The notes beneath the pieces are model-generated. The model saw only the letters and a list, made by a program, of their open reading frames with translations, had not been told where the DNA came from and searched no databases. The position numbers and the translations under genes are program-made. 64,000 bases of DNA from Setaria digitata (taxonomy: Eukaryota; Nematoda; Chromadorea; Rhabditida; Setariidae). Shown piece by piece: positions 24,677-38,411 of this stretch. Within the stretch, counting starts at the first letter, position 1, and every line of letters begins with the position of its first letter. The stretch is taken from the NCBI GenBank assembly GCA_003640385.1, contig RCAB01000065.1, positions 62,001 to 126,000 of the forward strand. Reading direction: 5' to 3'.

Positions 24677-27600
24677 ATGCGTGGGAGTGTTATCGGCAGA
24701 GAGCGTAGCATCTGCTTGGAATTGGTTGATCAGTACGCTCAAACAACTGCGTCAGACACAAATTCCACGTAAATTATTTCGAAAATAATTTTACATTTGA
24801 GTTAAAACAGAGTACAGACGGACAGAATCATCGTCCGTCCATCTGTGTTTCCAAAAATACCAACCTTAGCTTGGAATTTCAAAGCTTTCTAATTTGAATG
24901 AGTTTATCATCATATAGACATGCTGGCTGATAACGCTTAACTGCACGGAATTTTCGATTCAAAAAGTATTTCTCGCTCAAATACTTCCCTTATCATTTAT
25001 TGGAAATCCTTCCAATAGCATTATCAGTGAGTGATTAAAGGCAATAAAATCGGGTGATATCTAGCTGAATAGGAATCCATAAAAGCATTGGTGAATTCAG
25101 TGCTTGATTTCATTGATCAGCAAGCTATACACGAAATACCTTTGGATCATCAGCCACGGAAGAGAGAAGGAAAGGGAAAGAATGTCTTAACATTTCATTA
25201 ATTTTAGGTACTGCATGGCAAATTTCGATCGATCACTATGCTGGCAAAAAACGGCATCGGGTGAAGTTGCACAGAGAAAATGTCCATTCTCATACTGCCT
25301 AAATGTTAAGGGTTGTGAAGAAATTGAAAGTTTGTTAGTTCAGTGGTCGTTTTCTATTAAATGAAACTTCAGACATCTGTAATTTTGGTAAAATATGAAA
25401 ATTGAAGGCTTAAAATCTATGTGAGACATTAATAAAGTCTATAATTAGCATTTTTGTTCCAGCGTGTAGCAGAAAATATACACCTCTTAACAAATATTAG
25501 TAAAGTGAATTTGAAAAGAAAAACTAATTTATTTTGTAATTCTTTAACCGTAATAAGAAGTGTTACGATGAATTCAAAGAAAAAAAAAAAGTATTTCTAT
25601 TTGCAAAATTCATTTAGAAAATGTTACCACAGATGTGTTTCAAATTAGAAATAATACTTCCTTGAGACAAAGCATTTTTAGACAGCTACACCGTGCAGCG
25701 TACGTGTAATGAAAACGGTAGCTGGGCTGAACCAATGTACACACAATGTATTGACGTAATAAAGCATCATCCTCAATGCATCGTTGGATTCTGCAGGACG
25801 GTAAATTATTAGCTTTTCTTTGGGATGGTTTCCAAAAAGTTTCTGCTTACGGCGTTACTTCTACATACAACGAAATCGGTATACCTAAAATGAATTAATA
25901 TGAAATAATCTAATTCACTCTTTAGGTAGGTACAGGTTAGCAAGTATTAATCAACATCCAAACTTTAAATCCTAGAGAAAATATATTCCAAATCAATAAG
26001 AAACTTAAAAAATAAAAAAAAAAAAGAGAAGAAAAAGAAAACTAGTGAATCATATATTAGTTGTATGATTTCGATTTCTCGAAAGCAGTTTAAGCTTGTC
26101 TAAAATAATTTCAGTGCCCAGATTTACTACGCGAAATGGTTATCAATGTATCATTAACGCTAAGTATCGTTTCTGTGGCATTATTGGTAACTGCCCTAAT
26201 ATTGTTCAGTATATTTGATTCCATTCAGTGTCGACGCCTTTCAATTCATAAAAATCTCGCAAGCTCATTTGTATTTCGATTTACTGTTTTGGCTCTGTGG
26301 ACAATTGCGCAAACATCAAATATTTTTCAAGACTGCTCTCATTATAATTCAATGCCTCTATACAAATATGTTTGTTACCTTTCATCTTTCTTAGTTTTTA
26401 ATTCGTGACCTAACCTTCGAAATTAATACAATTTTAAAATCATATCATTAAACACTGCAAATATAACCAGTCATATTAAAGTGGCAGCTTATAAAAGTTT
26501 TCAAAAAGAATTTTCTTTTCGTAGTACGGAGTACCGATGAGGTCAAGAGTTAATGGCCACATTGTCAAGAATGCTTTGTTTTAACAGTCAATTTTCAGGA
26601 GTGGATTTGTAAGCTGTTGCTTTGGCTAGTCATATATTTTCAGGTCAGTACTTAAAATAAGTGACTTTTTTTAGGAATATAATTTCCAGGGTAAATGTGA
26701 CCTACATTTAATATCCACTTTCCTCCATCAAATTAGAAGGAGGTATCAATTATCAATGAGAATGATAAGGACCACAAAGATAAGAGAACCGAAAATTAGA
26801 AGAGCATCATAATATAAGATTTTTTTTTTTGTAACCTTCCGAAAGCGTTTTGAAATATGTCATGAAAATTTGAAAATTTTTGTTTCTAGTTTAAAGAAGA
26901 GGGCACAAATGAAAAAGAGGGAGGCAGAAAGAAAAGAAAGGACGTGAATCTTCATTCAAAAAACTATTTTCAGATATAGCCAAATACTCTGCTGTACTTC
27001 TATTTATACTAATTTCTCTATTCCGCCCACTTTCTCAAACTTCAAATGTTTTAAAAGTACCATCAGCTAAATTTGGTATGGAAATGATCGGTTTCAATTT
27101 CACCTGCTTAGCATTACAGGTTGCATCAGTTATGTGGATGTTTATAGAAGGTGGCTATTTGTATAGTCGATTCACCGTATTTGCTATGAGAAGTGTCGAT
27201 TGCCCTGATTACGTCTATCTCTTCTGCGGTTGGGGTAAGTCGATGACACTGAGTAATGACGAAATTTGAAATCCAAAAGTTAATATTTCAAGGGTAAAAA
27301 ACTCATATCCTATACGAATTTATAATAAATTTACAGTAATAGACCGATATAATTCTAATATAATAATTATTATCTGTGTCGATATTGATAGTATGTATTT
27401 GTCACTAGTGATAATTAGCGCTACCATTTGAAGTGAATATAGATTTAACTCCGATGATGAGATTTGCCGTTTAGTGGACAGATACAAAATTTGCAAGTAG
27501 GTTGCTGTTGCAGCTCGATTGTTTCAATTCTATTTTGGTAGATTACGCTTCTTTAACTTCAAGTCCTTACGAAAGCCTCTTTGGAAGTAAATAATCAGAA

Positions 27601-30600
27601 CAAATCTTACTACTTGATTCCTTTTCTCCAGTTTAATTTAGACCCTTCTGTGACTGACCATTACAATGATCCTTCTTTATTGAGGAATGATACCATTTCA
27701 CTTTAAGCTTCTTTATCCATCGTTGAGCAGGTTGATTCAGCAAATATGAACTTGTAACAGTAGAATACAGAACTTAGAGTAAGCAAACTGTAGTTACAGA
27801 AAAGTTTTTCTGAGATTTTATCAGCGGTCGGAGCAAGCAATAGCGTTTCATACGTAGCTGATTAGAATTCACTTGGCTAGTTTGTAATCATGCTCCTTGG
27901 TAGGTACTAATTTAATCATGCATTTTTTTTTTTTTTTTTTGCCTGATAATTAGTAATCTTTAATGTTCAAATGGCTGTTAGTATTAGTCTTGATGTGTTA
28001 TCGAAATAAGTGAATTAGCATCGACCAATTCAAAACAACATCCTCTTCTAATACCATTTCACTTTAAGCTTCTTTGTCCACGATAATTTATTCCATCTAT
28101 CTTATTTGAATGCCTCGATAAAAAGTTTTCTAATTGCCACATTGAGCTGATGACATTCACTAGAATAAAGCGAAGTAAAAATTTCGAGTTGAATAGTACC
28201 TCAACCTCAAATTTCATACCTACTTTACGAAATTTTTAGCAATTTGAAGTGAATCCATATTCAAAATAGTTTGTATTCCAAATCGGACACATGAGTTTAG
28301 CCATAACTAAATAAGTTTAGCGGTTCATATGTTTGAGACAGTTATCAGCTCTAGTCTAGATATCTTTGATTAAAGTAAGTTTCTACTTAGTAATTTTTTT
28401 TTATGCTATATTTTTGCACAAAACGCATATTCTATTGAACTTAATATTTAGAACCATCAGTTACAAAAATAAATTTTCATTTGATCTTTCGAATTTTTCG
28501 CTAACAGCATTTTCGCTATTGATCCATGGGAGATTTCTACAACTAGAACTCGATCCCAAGCACAGTTTTTCCACAAGTTTTAGGCGAGTATTTGGTCATT
28601 ACCAGGATTAAGAATTATAAAGGAAGGTAACACAAATCGATCCTCTTCATCAACTGCTTTGAAGTCTAAGATTGCAGCATTATTTTAATTATATCCGTTT
28701 GATCAATAAAAACGATTTGAGGAATCTTAATTCAGTTTCCTTTGGATAATTTTTATCTGGAATTTTTCCACTAAAAATTTCGTCACTGTTACTCATAGCT
28801 ATTTTTTCAAAATACTTTTTACTTCAGAATATTTTTCTGCTGCTTTTTCTGATTTTTTTTTTTTTTTTTTTTTGCTAAAAATATGACATTATCCACATAA
28901 AAGTTCTTTTACATTCTCAAAGCAAGTCTCCAAGTGATAATTGAGAGTGTAGCTGATAATAAGAAGGATGAAGATATTACAACAGAAGAAACCGTCTTGA
29001 ATCTATGGGATCCAATACTACAGATGATTCACTTTGTTTCTAGGCTAAAAAAGTCTAATGCAGTTCCTTTCTGTCAGCTGTAACTCCAAGTTCAAAACTG
29101 CTTTCTGAATGTCGGCTGTTATGATACTTCTCATCAATCGAAAGCAAAGCAGTGCTCTAACTAAATCCAAGAATCTTATGTTCACGGTATATAACATCAT
29201 TTGGACTTTTTCCATTTGTACTGACATATCGTCTACATTTTAAAGTTCTGCTTAGGACTTATGCAATAAAATAAATTCATGATGAAATAAATAATGTGTG
29301 ATACTTTCTCCACCTATTTCCGGACAGAGTTCTTTAATAACCTTTAACTTGGGTTCTTCCTAATTTATTTGTTTTGTCGTTAACGTAGTATCAGGGTGTT
29401 TTACGACCTTTCCTTCTACTAAATTTGACAGTGGTTGCTTTATCCTCATCATTAACATTAGGCTGAATTTGAATGCTTATCAGTTCTAGAACCCACTGAT
29501 ATCAACATATTCGCAGTAACGACAGCATGTACAACTAACAAGGTTTGTAACATCAGTCATGCTTCCCTGGTGAAATGAATAAACTGAACTGTAATTTTTG
29601 TATTTTATTCAGTCTAACTGACTTAGGAAGTAGAAATAAAGTCTGATGAGCAAATCGCGTAGCTTCCAACTGCAATTTATTTAGTTGAGAAAAATTATTC
29701 TAGAATTCTCTCCAAAATTTCAACGCCATTAAATATTGGTGGTGCAAGTGAGAATCGCAAATTATTTGATTCATTTTCAGAATTCTCACTTTCAATCGTT
29801 TGGAAGCCTCTTTTTGATTTTGAGGGTTGTTATCACTTTTTTTTTCCTTATCCCTGAAGTTAGTTTTTAAAGCTAGGTAGAAATTATCATCGCTGTTAGT
29901 GGTGGTTGTTATCAGTGCCACTGACAGTAAGTACTGCCTAATATGAATAATACTAGTAAAGTGCAAGTTAATACAGGTCGCTGGTGCTGATAAAGATTAT
30001 GGAACATTGAAAATTTTCTATCACTATATCGTTTAAGAGATGTCTGCTTTATCAATTTGTATCATTTTTATCATTATATAATAAAAAATAACAATAATAA
30101 TCTGTTGACAAAATACAGTTTAAGTAGTTTGAAAGATTATAGGTGTACCGTTTGCCGTCGTTTTCTGTTGGACTATTATCCATCAGAGACGGTCAAGTCA
30201 AAATCAAAATTCATTTTGTTGGTTACCATATGCACAAGGAGCACATTTATGGATATTATCCGCAACAATGGGCTTAGCTTTAATTGTTAGTTTTCGCTTC
30301 AATATTTGTAAAATAAATTATTTTGCTATATATTTTTGCCTGACTTATTGTTCATTTTTTTCTTTTTCAGCTGAATTTATTATTTCTGCTTGGTATTGTT
30401 GTGATTTTGGTGCAGAAATTACGTGCCGAAAATACTGCTGAATCAAAGAAAATATGGTATTCTTCTCAACATTTGATGTAGTATGAAACTTGAATAGAAT
30501 GCAAGACACTGAATAGCAATTCCGGTTTTCAATTTTACTTTTATAACTTTGAGTTTCAGAATGAAAATTTCTTCACTCATTGGGAGAATCAAACAGTTTT

Positions 30601-31603
30601 GTGTTTCAGACAGTTGCTAATCATTGTCGATATCCTTCTTCTTGTTTAAATTATCACTTTGACAAGAATTAATGCTTCGTATTGTTTCATGATGACACAT
30701 CTTATTGACCATAGATTGATACTATTTTCCAAAAAAAAAAAAAATTCGTCACGGCTATCAATTTTTTAATGTTTATTTCAGGAGGATGGTGAAATCGACA
30801 CTTTTACTAGTACCACTCCTAGGTGTTTCCAATATACCATTATTTTATGAGCCATCACAGCCCAGCAGTGCTTACATGCTTGGCTCTGCTATTCTGCAGC
30901 ATTCTCAGGTTAATTTTCCAATATTTTTTAGACAGTATTTTGACAAAAATATCCTGTTCATTGATATTTTTGTATTTTTTTTATGGCTAAATTCATAATA
31001 AACATTTTAGCAGCTTTTTGAATTAAAAAAATTTCCATTTTTAAGGGCATATTTATTGCTGTGTTATACTGCTTCTTAAATGGTGAAGTGCAAAATGCGG
31101 TCAAACGGCAGTTATTAAAACTGAAAATGCATATTATAAGGTACGCAATTACAAACAAGCCAAAACTATTTTCACTATTTTGATAATTGAAAGTTATCTA
31201 AAAAAAAATGTTTTCTTAGAGCCTACGTGTTATTTCCAATAATAAAGAAAAAAAGAAGCTTTAACTATTGTTACAAATCTTTAAAAAAATTACAATATTT
31301 GTTCGTAGCGAACGTCCACGTTTTGAAACAGAGCGCAACTATATTCCGAATGAAGCAAATGAACTAGACGGTAAATTGGCCATGCCAATGGAAGAGGTGA
31401 ATAATACAGGTGATCTGAAAACACATATTTTCCGTTAAACGATGCATTTTGGAATTTGTTCACTGATCTGAAATATGACATGGTACTGTTGTGTTTTTGT
31501 TTGTTGTCGTTATTAAGTAATGAAAACCAAACGTACTTGGAATGAGTACCTAGATGAATTTAATTTTAATTTCGATGCTACATTCGAAGGACAAAAAGTT
31601 TGA
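24677..31603 (+). CDS. Class B (secretin-family) neuropeptide GPCR
   Basis: Exons: 24677-24768, 25208-25311, 25682-25800, 26115-26373, 27067-27234 (or from 26974), 30143-30285, 30371-30456, 30782-30908, 31046-31140, then 31309-31438 (stop) or 31309-31409 plus 31518-31603. The N-terminus carries a hormone-receptor (HRM) domain: YCMANFDRSLCW, GEVAQRKCP, TCNENGSWAE. TM1 is around INVSLTLSIVSVALLVTALI; TM2 follows the family motif RRLSIHKNLASSFVFRF; TM3 has QVASVMWMFIEGGYLYSRF; TM4 starts GWGVPFAVVFCW; ECL2 has the conserved CW; TM6 is KSTLLLVPLLGVSN; TM7 is QGIFIAVLYCFLNGEVQ. These are diagnostic of class B receptors, which in worms bind peptides of the PDF/CRF/calcitonin-like type and signal through G proteins. 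With the shorter exon 5 the protein is about 440 aa; the longer choice adds an extra hydrophobic stretch. No signal peptide is visible, so another 5' exon may exist. AATAAA at 31915-31920. Confidence 0.92.
27690..28080. repeat. Direct repeat pair (30 bp) in GPCR intron
   Basis: ATACCATTTCACTTTAAGCT plus the next 10 bases occurs at 27690-27719 and again at 28051-28080 with one mismatch. It lies downstream (in element orientation) of the BEL/Pao relic and could belong to it. Confidence 0.7.
28860..29320 (-). pseudogene. Decayed BEL/Pao-type retrotransposon (reverse transcriptase fragment)
   Basis: This lies inside the 27235-30142 intron of the GPCR gene, in antisense. On the minus strand, a YLFHHEF-like motif (near 29300), then RFLDLVRALLCFRLM and SIITADIQKAVLNLEL (29175-29070), then SSFLLSATLS and YVDNVIF (about 28975-28885) appear in the order expected of Pao-clade reverse transcriptase. 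They match the family pattern LLRFR...ITADIEKAFLQ...(S)PFLL.AT...YVDN(VIL). The YVDN box corresponds to the RT active-site motif. The motifs sit in different frames with several stops, so the copy cannot be functional. Neither LTRs nor an integrase were recognised. Confidence 0.72.
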
Positions 31604-34600
31604 TTGAATGTAGTGCTTATTAGATTTTCAAGTCTTTAATTAGTTAACAGAAATAGTTTAGATGTGATACTATTCTGTCAAACCTCGTTAATAACATTTT
31701 GGCCTTGAATTCAGCTACAACCCTGCTAGTAAGACAAACCGACTGAACATTTAGAGAAATATTTTTTAATACCGTTAAAAAAGAGCTATCTAGAATGATG
31801 CGATTTAAACTCAAACAAACTTTTGAATCTGAATGATAAAAACTGTACTACGAATACTACGAATATTCTTACGCCTGTATATGAGTTGCATGAAACCGTA
31901 TTTGATCTCAGTGAAATAAACGAGATATTATTGAAGCAGTATTGATGGCAAATTATTATTTTTCCATACCCTTACTTATTGAAAATAATTTGGGAGACAA
32001 AAGAGATTCTATCTTATAAGTTTACCTGAAGTAAAGTTAGTTTCTGTTACTTTATAAAATGAATTTTAAGATCTAAAATTGTTGTAAGCTTAGTATTCTC
32101 ATACTACCGCGGTAATTGTGTCACAAAAACAACAATGTCGAATGGATAATTTAGCAAACAAGTTACTAACAGCAAAAGTACTTCAGAAAATAGTAACCAA
32201 TTATAGCTTATATTTACTTAATGATTTACAGATAAGAGTCATGTACCGGCTCACATATGCATAATAATGAATGAACAAGTAATAATAGATTCAGTTATCA
32301 TCATCAATTCACACTTATTCAATTTCCTATTACCTTTGAATTTGTCTGTACGAGGAAAAAAGAAAAGAAACTACCCTTACCATTCATTCTATCGCAATAA
32401 TTAATGTAGTACTTACTATGAATGAAATCACACAAGCATAAATGCGAATTAGTTCCGAGAGTGTTATTCCGAAGCTGAATGACACGAAGTACTGCATTCA
32501 TCCACTTCACATCAAGTATGTCCAGTTCTTTCTTTTTTCCTTCTTTTTTTTTAAAAAAAAAATAAAAATGTCCTCGCTACTTTGTAAAAATATAAAACAG
32601 AAATCGGACAATACATTCAAATTACAATTTACTGTATTTATTGGTCTATTTTTCTGTCTTCAAATACAAAAGGATTTTCCTAAAATTTTTTGTTTAGTAG
32701 GATTTCTTGCAGTTGCAAAAATTCTTTAAATTATTTATAAATTCTTTAAAAAAAAAAGAATTAGAATTAAAAAATATGCATTTTTATTGGTGATTATTTG
32801 CTATTGGAGCATTATTTACAAGTGTTCCATCATTCTGGACATTTGAAGAAATAGCTGCACCGTCACATGTCTTTCCAAGGTTACCAGTTTATCATCATTG
32901 ACCAGATCACCCGGAAAACATTCCTTGTGTTTTATATCATCCGTAAGGAAGTTGAATATCACGCTGTTCCCGCAAAAATTTATTAGAGAAAAAAATACTA
33001 GTAAACTAATTTCGTTCTCACCTCCTCACTCAGTAATGCATTATTTTCAAACTGTTGTCATGAACGATCATCCTTATCTTCTGATTATCATTAAGCCAAT
33101 AATTTGACATTCTAATTTTTTTTGGCCTATTAATATTTCATTTTATCCAAAATATTTTTATCAAGACTAAGCTGTCCTTAGAAAATCGAAAGGTAACTAT
33201 AAAATAATGAATTATAGGAACACAATATTTCACGACTACCTCACACAATCTGGCGATGAAAGAACTGGATTTCTGCTACATGCTCGAAAATCAGCGCAAA
33301 AAAATCTTACCCAAGGAATCGTTACTTTAGTCCAATACAATGTCTTTTAACGAGGACATAATGGATGGATTAAGCCAAAACGTTTAGGGAAATTATTCAA
33401 AAATGAAAATAACTTGATTTCGCTACTGCTGACATCCGGACTGCTCGGATATTCAACTTCCTGTTTGTGGTATGACTGTACAACAAACGTTAAGCCCGGT
33501 GTAGTAATAGCTACCAGCAGGTGGCTGAGAAATTCAACCGCTCAACAACTTCTTTTAGTCAACCCACTCATGTTTCTTTGTAAATGAAATGTTTTTCCTT
33601 CTTTTCCATTTTTTTTTTCTCTCTCTTTCTCTCTTTCTTTGAAAATAAAGGTGAAAAATGAAACACTTCGGGCAATTTTTTATTTTACCGGAAAACTACA
33701 AGAAAAAATAGGAAAAAAAAACTTGTAGTCTAATTTAAATGATATAAGGGCAACCATTTTTTTTAAAACAGATATTTTTATTATTTTTGTGATAATATCA
33801 CTTCCGGCAGTATTTCTTTATTCATCCATCATTGTATGAAGCATTTCTCCCTAGCTATGTTCTCAACTATTTCATTTTTATCACATTTCTATTTATAGAT
33901 ATTTAACTCTTTTGATTTAAAGAAAAAAAAAAACAAATTTATAAACATTTCAGTCAAATTTCTATGGAAAAAAAAACACGTCATATTTAATGTTTTTGTT
34001 ATCAGCATACACACATACTCTCATAAAAATACTATAATATTTTACAGAAGGTTGGTTTTTATGTTAATTAAGCTTAGGCTTAGAATTTTCATTTGATAAT
34101 GCTAAACAACTAGTGTTTAATCTGATTCGTGGGAACTAGCAAGAACAGTATGAATAAGCAACTGCAACTTGCTTAGTGTGTAAAAATTGCCACAATCCCT
34201 TTTCCTTTCAGTAATTTAATATCAATTTAATTGTGGCTCACAACAGTGCTTATGGTGGTAATCTCAAGATATCTAGAGCCAATTTTAGGTATGTTAACAT
34301 CTCAAAACAATGTTTTTTGCTTCGAGAAAAAAAAAAAATGAATTTTTGTGTATGAGAAGGAGAATGAAAAATCAAATAACTATGTCGTGTTATCCATTCA
34401 CTGGACAAAAAATCAAAGCAGATTTTTCTTCCTTTTTCGATTATGCAATTTTTTGAGTTAAGGAAGGTGAGAAGTTTGAAAGGTGTAGAAAATTGCTGGC
34501 TATTTCGTCCATTCTCTCCAAGGATCAACATTTCAACAGAAGAAAAATGATTCAGAAGTTAGTGCATTCATTCATTTTCTTCATCTTAAAGCTAACTGTT

Positions 34601-35152
34601 TTTTTTTTTTTTTGTAACAGTAAAAGTCATTATTTGTTTCGTTAAATTTTTAAATATTTTTGTTTTAAATTCTTCATGCAACTTTTTACTATCCCGGAAC
34701 CAGGTTTATTAAATGAGCTAAAATCTTGTAAAATTTTATTTCATGGAATGAATTAGCTAGTTTAGTTGAATGTAAAATTCACCTTTAGTCCTCAGAAGCA
34801 TTTTATGCTACTACAAAATTAGAAAATACATTTTACTCAAGCCAAAAAGCAGAAAGAAATCGTACATATTAGTTGATTGCAATTTTACCAGAAATTAATT
34901 TCCAGTTATTCCAGTTATACCAGAGGCTTTTCTTTTCTCTTTCAACAATTTTTCTTTTTCTCTTTTATTTTGAAAATAAAGCTTCATAAAAATGCCTTTC
35001 ACATATTTGCTTAGGTGATTTGTCGTTTTTGAAAATTCTTAACCATAAATTGTTACGAATATGTTTAAGTAAACTTTATTCAGTTAAGTGCCGCTTTCAA
35101 ATTATGATTAACGAGTCAGCTGCTTGAAAGAAGGACCATTTCGTGTTTATGT

Positions 35153-35153
<1 letters not shown>

Positions 35154-35202
<49 letters not shown>

Positions 35203-35203
35203 N
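35154..35203. repeat. T49 homopolymer ending in an N
   Basis: Forty-nine consecutive T are followed by a single N at 35203. The assembly was evidently unable to resolve the homopolymer; true length and flanking continuity are uncertain. Confidence 0.95.
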
Positions 35204-36925
35204 ATGTAGCACTTGTTATTCTTCCAACCTTCCAAAGTTTCAAGAAATATAAACAATTTTTTTGAGTATTTACTTCAAATGAAAAAGGTTAGAATATAAT
35301 ATGAGCGATTCAATTTGGAAACTCAATTCAATTTCTATTTGTTTTTATCAAATTTTGTATTTCAATGGGATTAAATGATATTATACTTTATTTCCTACTA
35401 GATGAGATGTATTAAATACTTATTTTTCAAAGAAACTCATTATTCTCAAAGCAACTCATTATTTAGTCACAAAATTATAAAGAGCAAAATTCATTTGTTT
35501 CATCGCCTTAATTATTTTTCTCTATTTTAGAAATCGATGGATTTCATTATATTCCTTTGTGGCTATTTCATAGCCCTAAGAAGTTCAAGATTATTGAATT
35601 TTGGCTTGTCAAGTTAATAGTGATTCATTTTGCTTGATAAAATGCAAAGAGACAGGATGGTTAATGTAATCATGTTGAAATTTGAAAAATTTTCTAAATT
35701 CAAGTGTTCATGGAAATGTTTTTGCGTTTTCTTTAGCTTTTCTTATCTTCCAGCAACATTGCAGCTTCTTTGTTCATTTTTTTTTTTTTTTTTTCTTGAA
35801 TAACTTCATCTCATTCGCTATTCATTCAGTCCAAAGTGCAATATTGTATTGATTCTGAAAGCATTTCATGCTAGGAGAAGGTCAGTAATACAGACATTAA
35901 TATGAATTTTTAAATAATATAAAAGTTGCAACATGGAGCAGTAGCTATTTAATGATAGGTAAGTTGAAATCTTGAAATCGATAGGCATTTAAAATGACAA
36001 CTTCGGTGGATGTGCACTTGTCGAACTTCATGGAATTAAACCTTGTCAAAGTAATTCTCAATTTCTCGGATCTTTCTGATTAATTCACATATAACCTGTA
36101 AAATAATCCTATCAGTCTCAAGCCTACAGAATCAATAAAACTTCACCTAAATGTAAAACTAATTAAGAAAATGATTTGTAGGAAATTCAGGCAATCCGGA
36201 CTGGAATAAGAGTAAACTGTTTTTGTAATCTTTGCTGTTATCCGTTTCAATCCAGACAGACAGCAAAAGATTTCAAGTCATTTTTTTTCCTTCCTTTTCC
36301 GGAACTATTTCCAGTCTTGAATGAAGTTGAAAAATTATGAAGACAAGTAGCTAATGACTTGTTGGTGTAACTTTTGTTTGAGAGTGCATTTTCAGTGAAC
36401 CGCATGCCGGTCTTAGAATTTTGCTTAGAGCAAATTGTGGCAACTAGACCGATTTGTCAGGAGAACAGAAAGATATAGGAGAGGGTGAAACGAGAGTGGA
36501 AGTACTCTGTGATCCCATCAACAGCACAGCCATCATCAAAACTCTTCATTAAGTTCCTTTATCAAATCAGATCAACCGAACAATTGGAATGCCAATCGTT
36601 TCATTTATCTATCTATTCCTCAAATTAACAGTAGTTCCTCTAATTTCAACTTCTTCATTCGTTCTATTTGCTTTCTAATAAAATGCTTGAAATTTTAAAA
36701 TTCCCGAAATATATTTCAAACTCCTCCATTACGCTTTTCTTTACTTATTTTTTCGTACTGTATAAAGTCATAGCAAAATGGCTAACTTTGCTATGCAGTC
36801 AATATACTATTTGATATAATTTAAGTGAGATACTTAGAAATATCATTTAAATTAATTTCCCTTACTAATGAGTGCTTTCAAAAGTGTTGATTTTTGATTT
36901 TTTGACTAAGGTCCAAGAGCTTACA

Positions 36926-36973
36926 AGTAAACAGCTTCTAGATTCCTTGAATAAACAGCTTCTAGATTCCTTA
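36926..36973. repeat. 24-bp tandem duplication
   Basis: AAACAGCTTCTAGATTCCTT plus four bases is present twice in direct succession, giving a repeated KQLLDSLN in the spurious ORF that overlaps it. Confidence 0.8.
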
Positions 36974-38396
36974 CATATGGAGGCCTATCTTCATCACATA
37001 CTTTGCTGTATTGCTGTCTTCGTTTATCTTCCTTGGCGCACTTTTTACAACTTTTTAACTTCTTAAGTGAGACTTGAAAACCTATGTCTTATTAACACCA
37101 TGAAATATTACTTCACCGTGATTAAAACAAGTTTATCCAGTATAATAACAAGTTTTAGTAATTTGATTAGTCTTGGCTTTTTTACTTCCATCACTCTTCA
37201 TAGAAGCTTTTTTATTGCGCTATTACAAAATGAATTCTCGTCATTCGAAGATTAACAAAAACTTAATTATTTTAAATCAGATTAAATAAGAATTTATTGT
37301 TTTGCTATCGAAAACACCAACATTCTGATAGTCTGCATACAATGCACAATTAATCATTGTTTTCTTCCTAGCCTAGTCCATTGTCTCACTTACGAAACAG
37401 ATAACCCCTTGAGGATTACTAAGACTCCCCTCAAGCCTAATTGTAGCAAATAAAAATTACGGTCTCTAACATGCAAAATGGCTAAATTCATTAACTGTCC
37501 AATTACATTTTATTGATTCTGGAATCAAGCCGAGTTTTTTCATCCATGCCTTTCACTTCAATAACGAGCATAAAAAAAATCCAAAGTCTGCGAGGTAAAC
37601 AACAATGGGAACTTTCCTGAAACATTCTGAGCTTCACCGGTGGCGCCTTCCTCTACCCTTCCCCTCATCTGCAGCCATCCGAACTTCACATTTCTTGTCA
37701 CATTGTCTGCTTGTCACTCATGTATCTTTTCATCTACAATAAATTTTGACAAAAATGTGATGATAAAATCTGTCGAAAAAATTTTTGGTGAATTATTTTC
37801 CGCCCCCACACATTCTTTCGCAAATATTTCGTTCCATACCTCTCCGCCGCCATCCTCTTCATTTTTCTTCTATCCTACCTGCCTACCTACGTCCTTGTCC
37901 TCCCTTCTTCCGCTTCTTCCCGTTTTCTGCGTACTTCCTTCTACACATTCTTTCCACCACGGTATCAGGATCAGAATTAGACACAACCTTAGAAAGTAAA
38001 CTTCCCAAATCTACTAAGGTACAATTCATGCTAGCTTTCTGATCCATGTAGACACCAAAAATCAAATGACGTTAAAATGTATGCCCAATCTTTCCCAATG
38101 AATGATGGATTTCTTATGTTCATCGTGTAATATCTTTCGAGAAAGTTTTGAAATTTACGTCAGTAGATAGTTGTGAACATTTATTAAATGCTTTACTGAT
38201 GTCTATTTGTTTTGAAAAGTTAGAAAAAGTTCAGATTTTCTTGCTCAATATAGCATTTGTTGTTATAAGAGCACCAGGAAGTACATAGTGCAGATATTCA
38301 TTGTATTCTACAGTACTTTTCGAGCCGGGAGAAAACTCTAATAGAATTTTCAGATGTGGGAAATTTTATTTCACCAAAAAAAAGAAAGAGGGTGGA

Positions 38397-38411
38397 GGGG
38401 GGGGGGGGGGG
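38397..38411 (+). repeat. G15 homopolymer, G-rich tract
   Basis: Fifteen consecutive G are preceded by GAGGGTGGA and followed by CAAAGGG. This is rare in so AT-rich a genome; it is a potential G-quadruplex or a length-error site. Confidence 0.9.

Noticed and set aside
32319..33107. Cluster of small ORFs downstream of the GPCR gene
   Set aside because: Low-complexity Phe/Lys/Ser translations from T/A-rich DNA, no phase-linked exons.
37640..37999. 119-codon ORF, the longest in the 31.6-42 kb interval
   Set aside because: Pyrimidine-rich sequence (Ser/Pro/Leu/Phe-rich translation), no domain, no splice context; overlapping ORFs in two other frames look the same.
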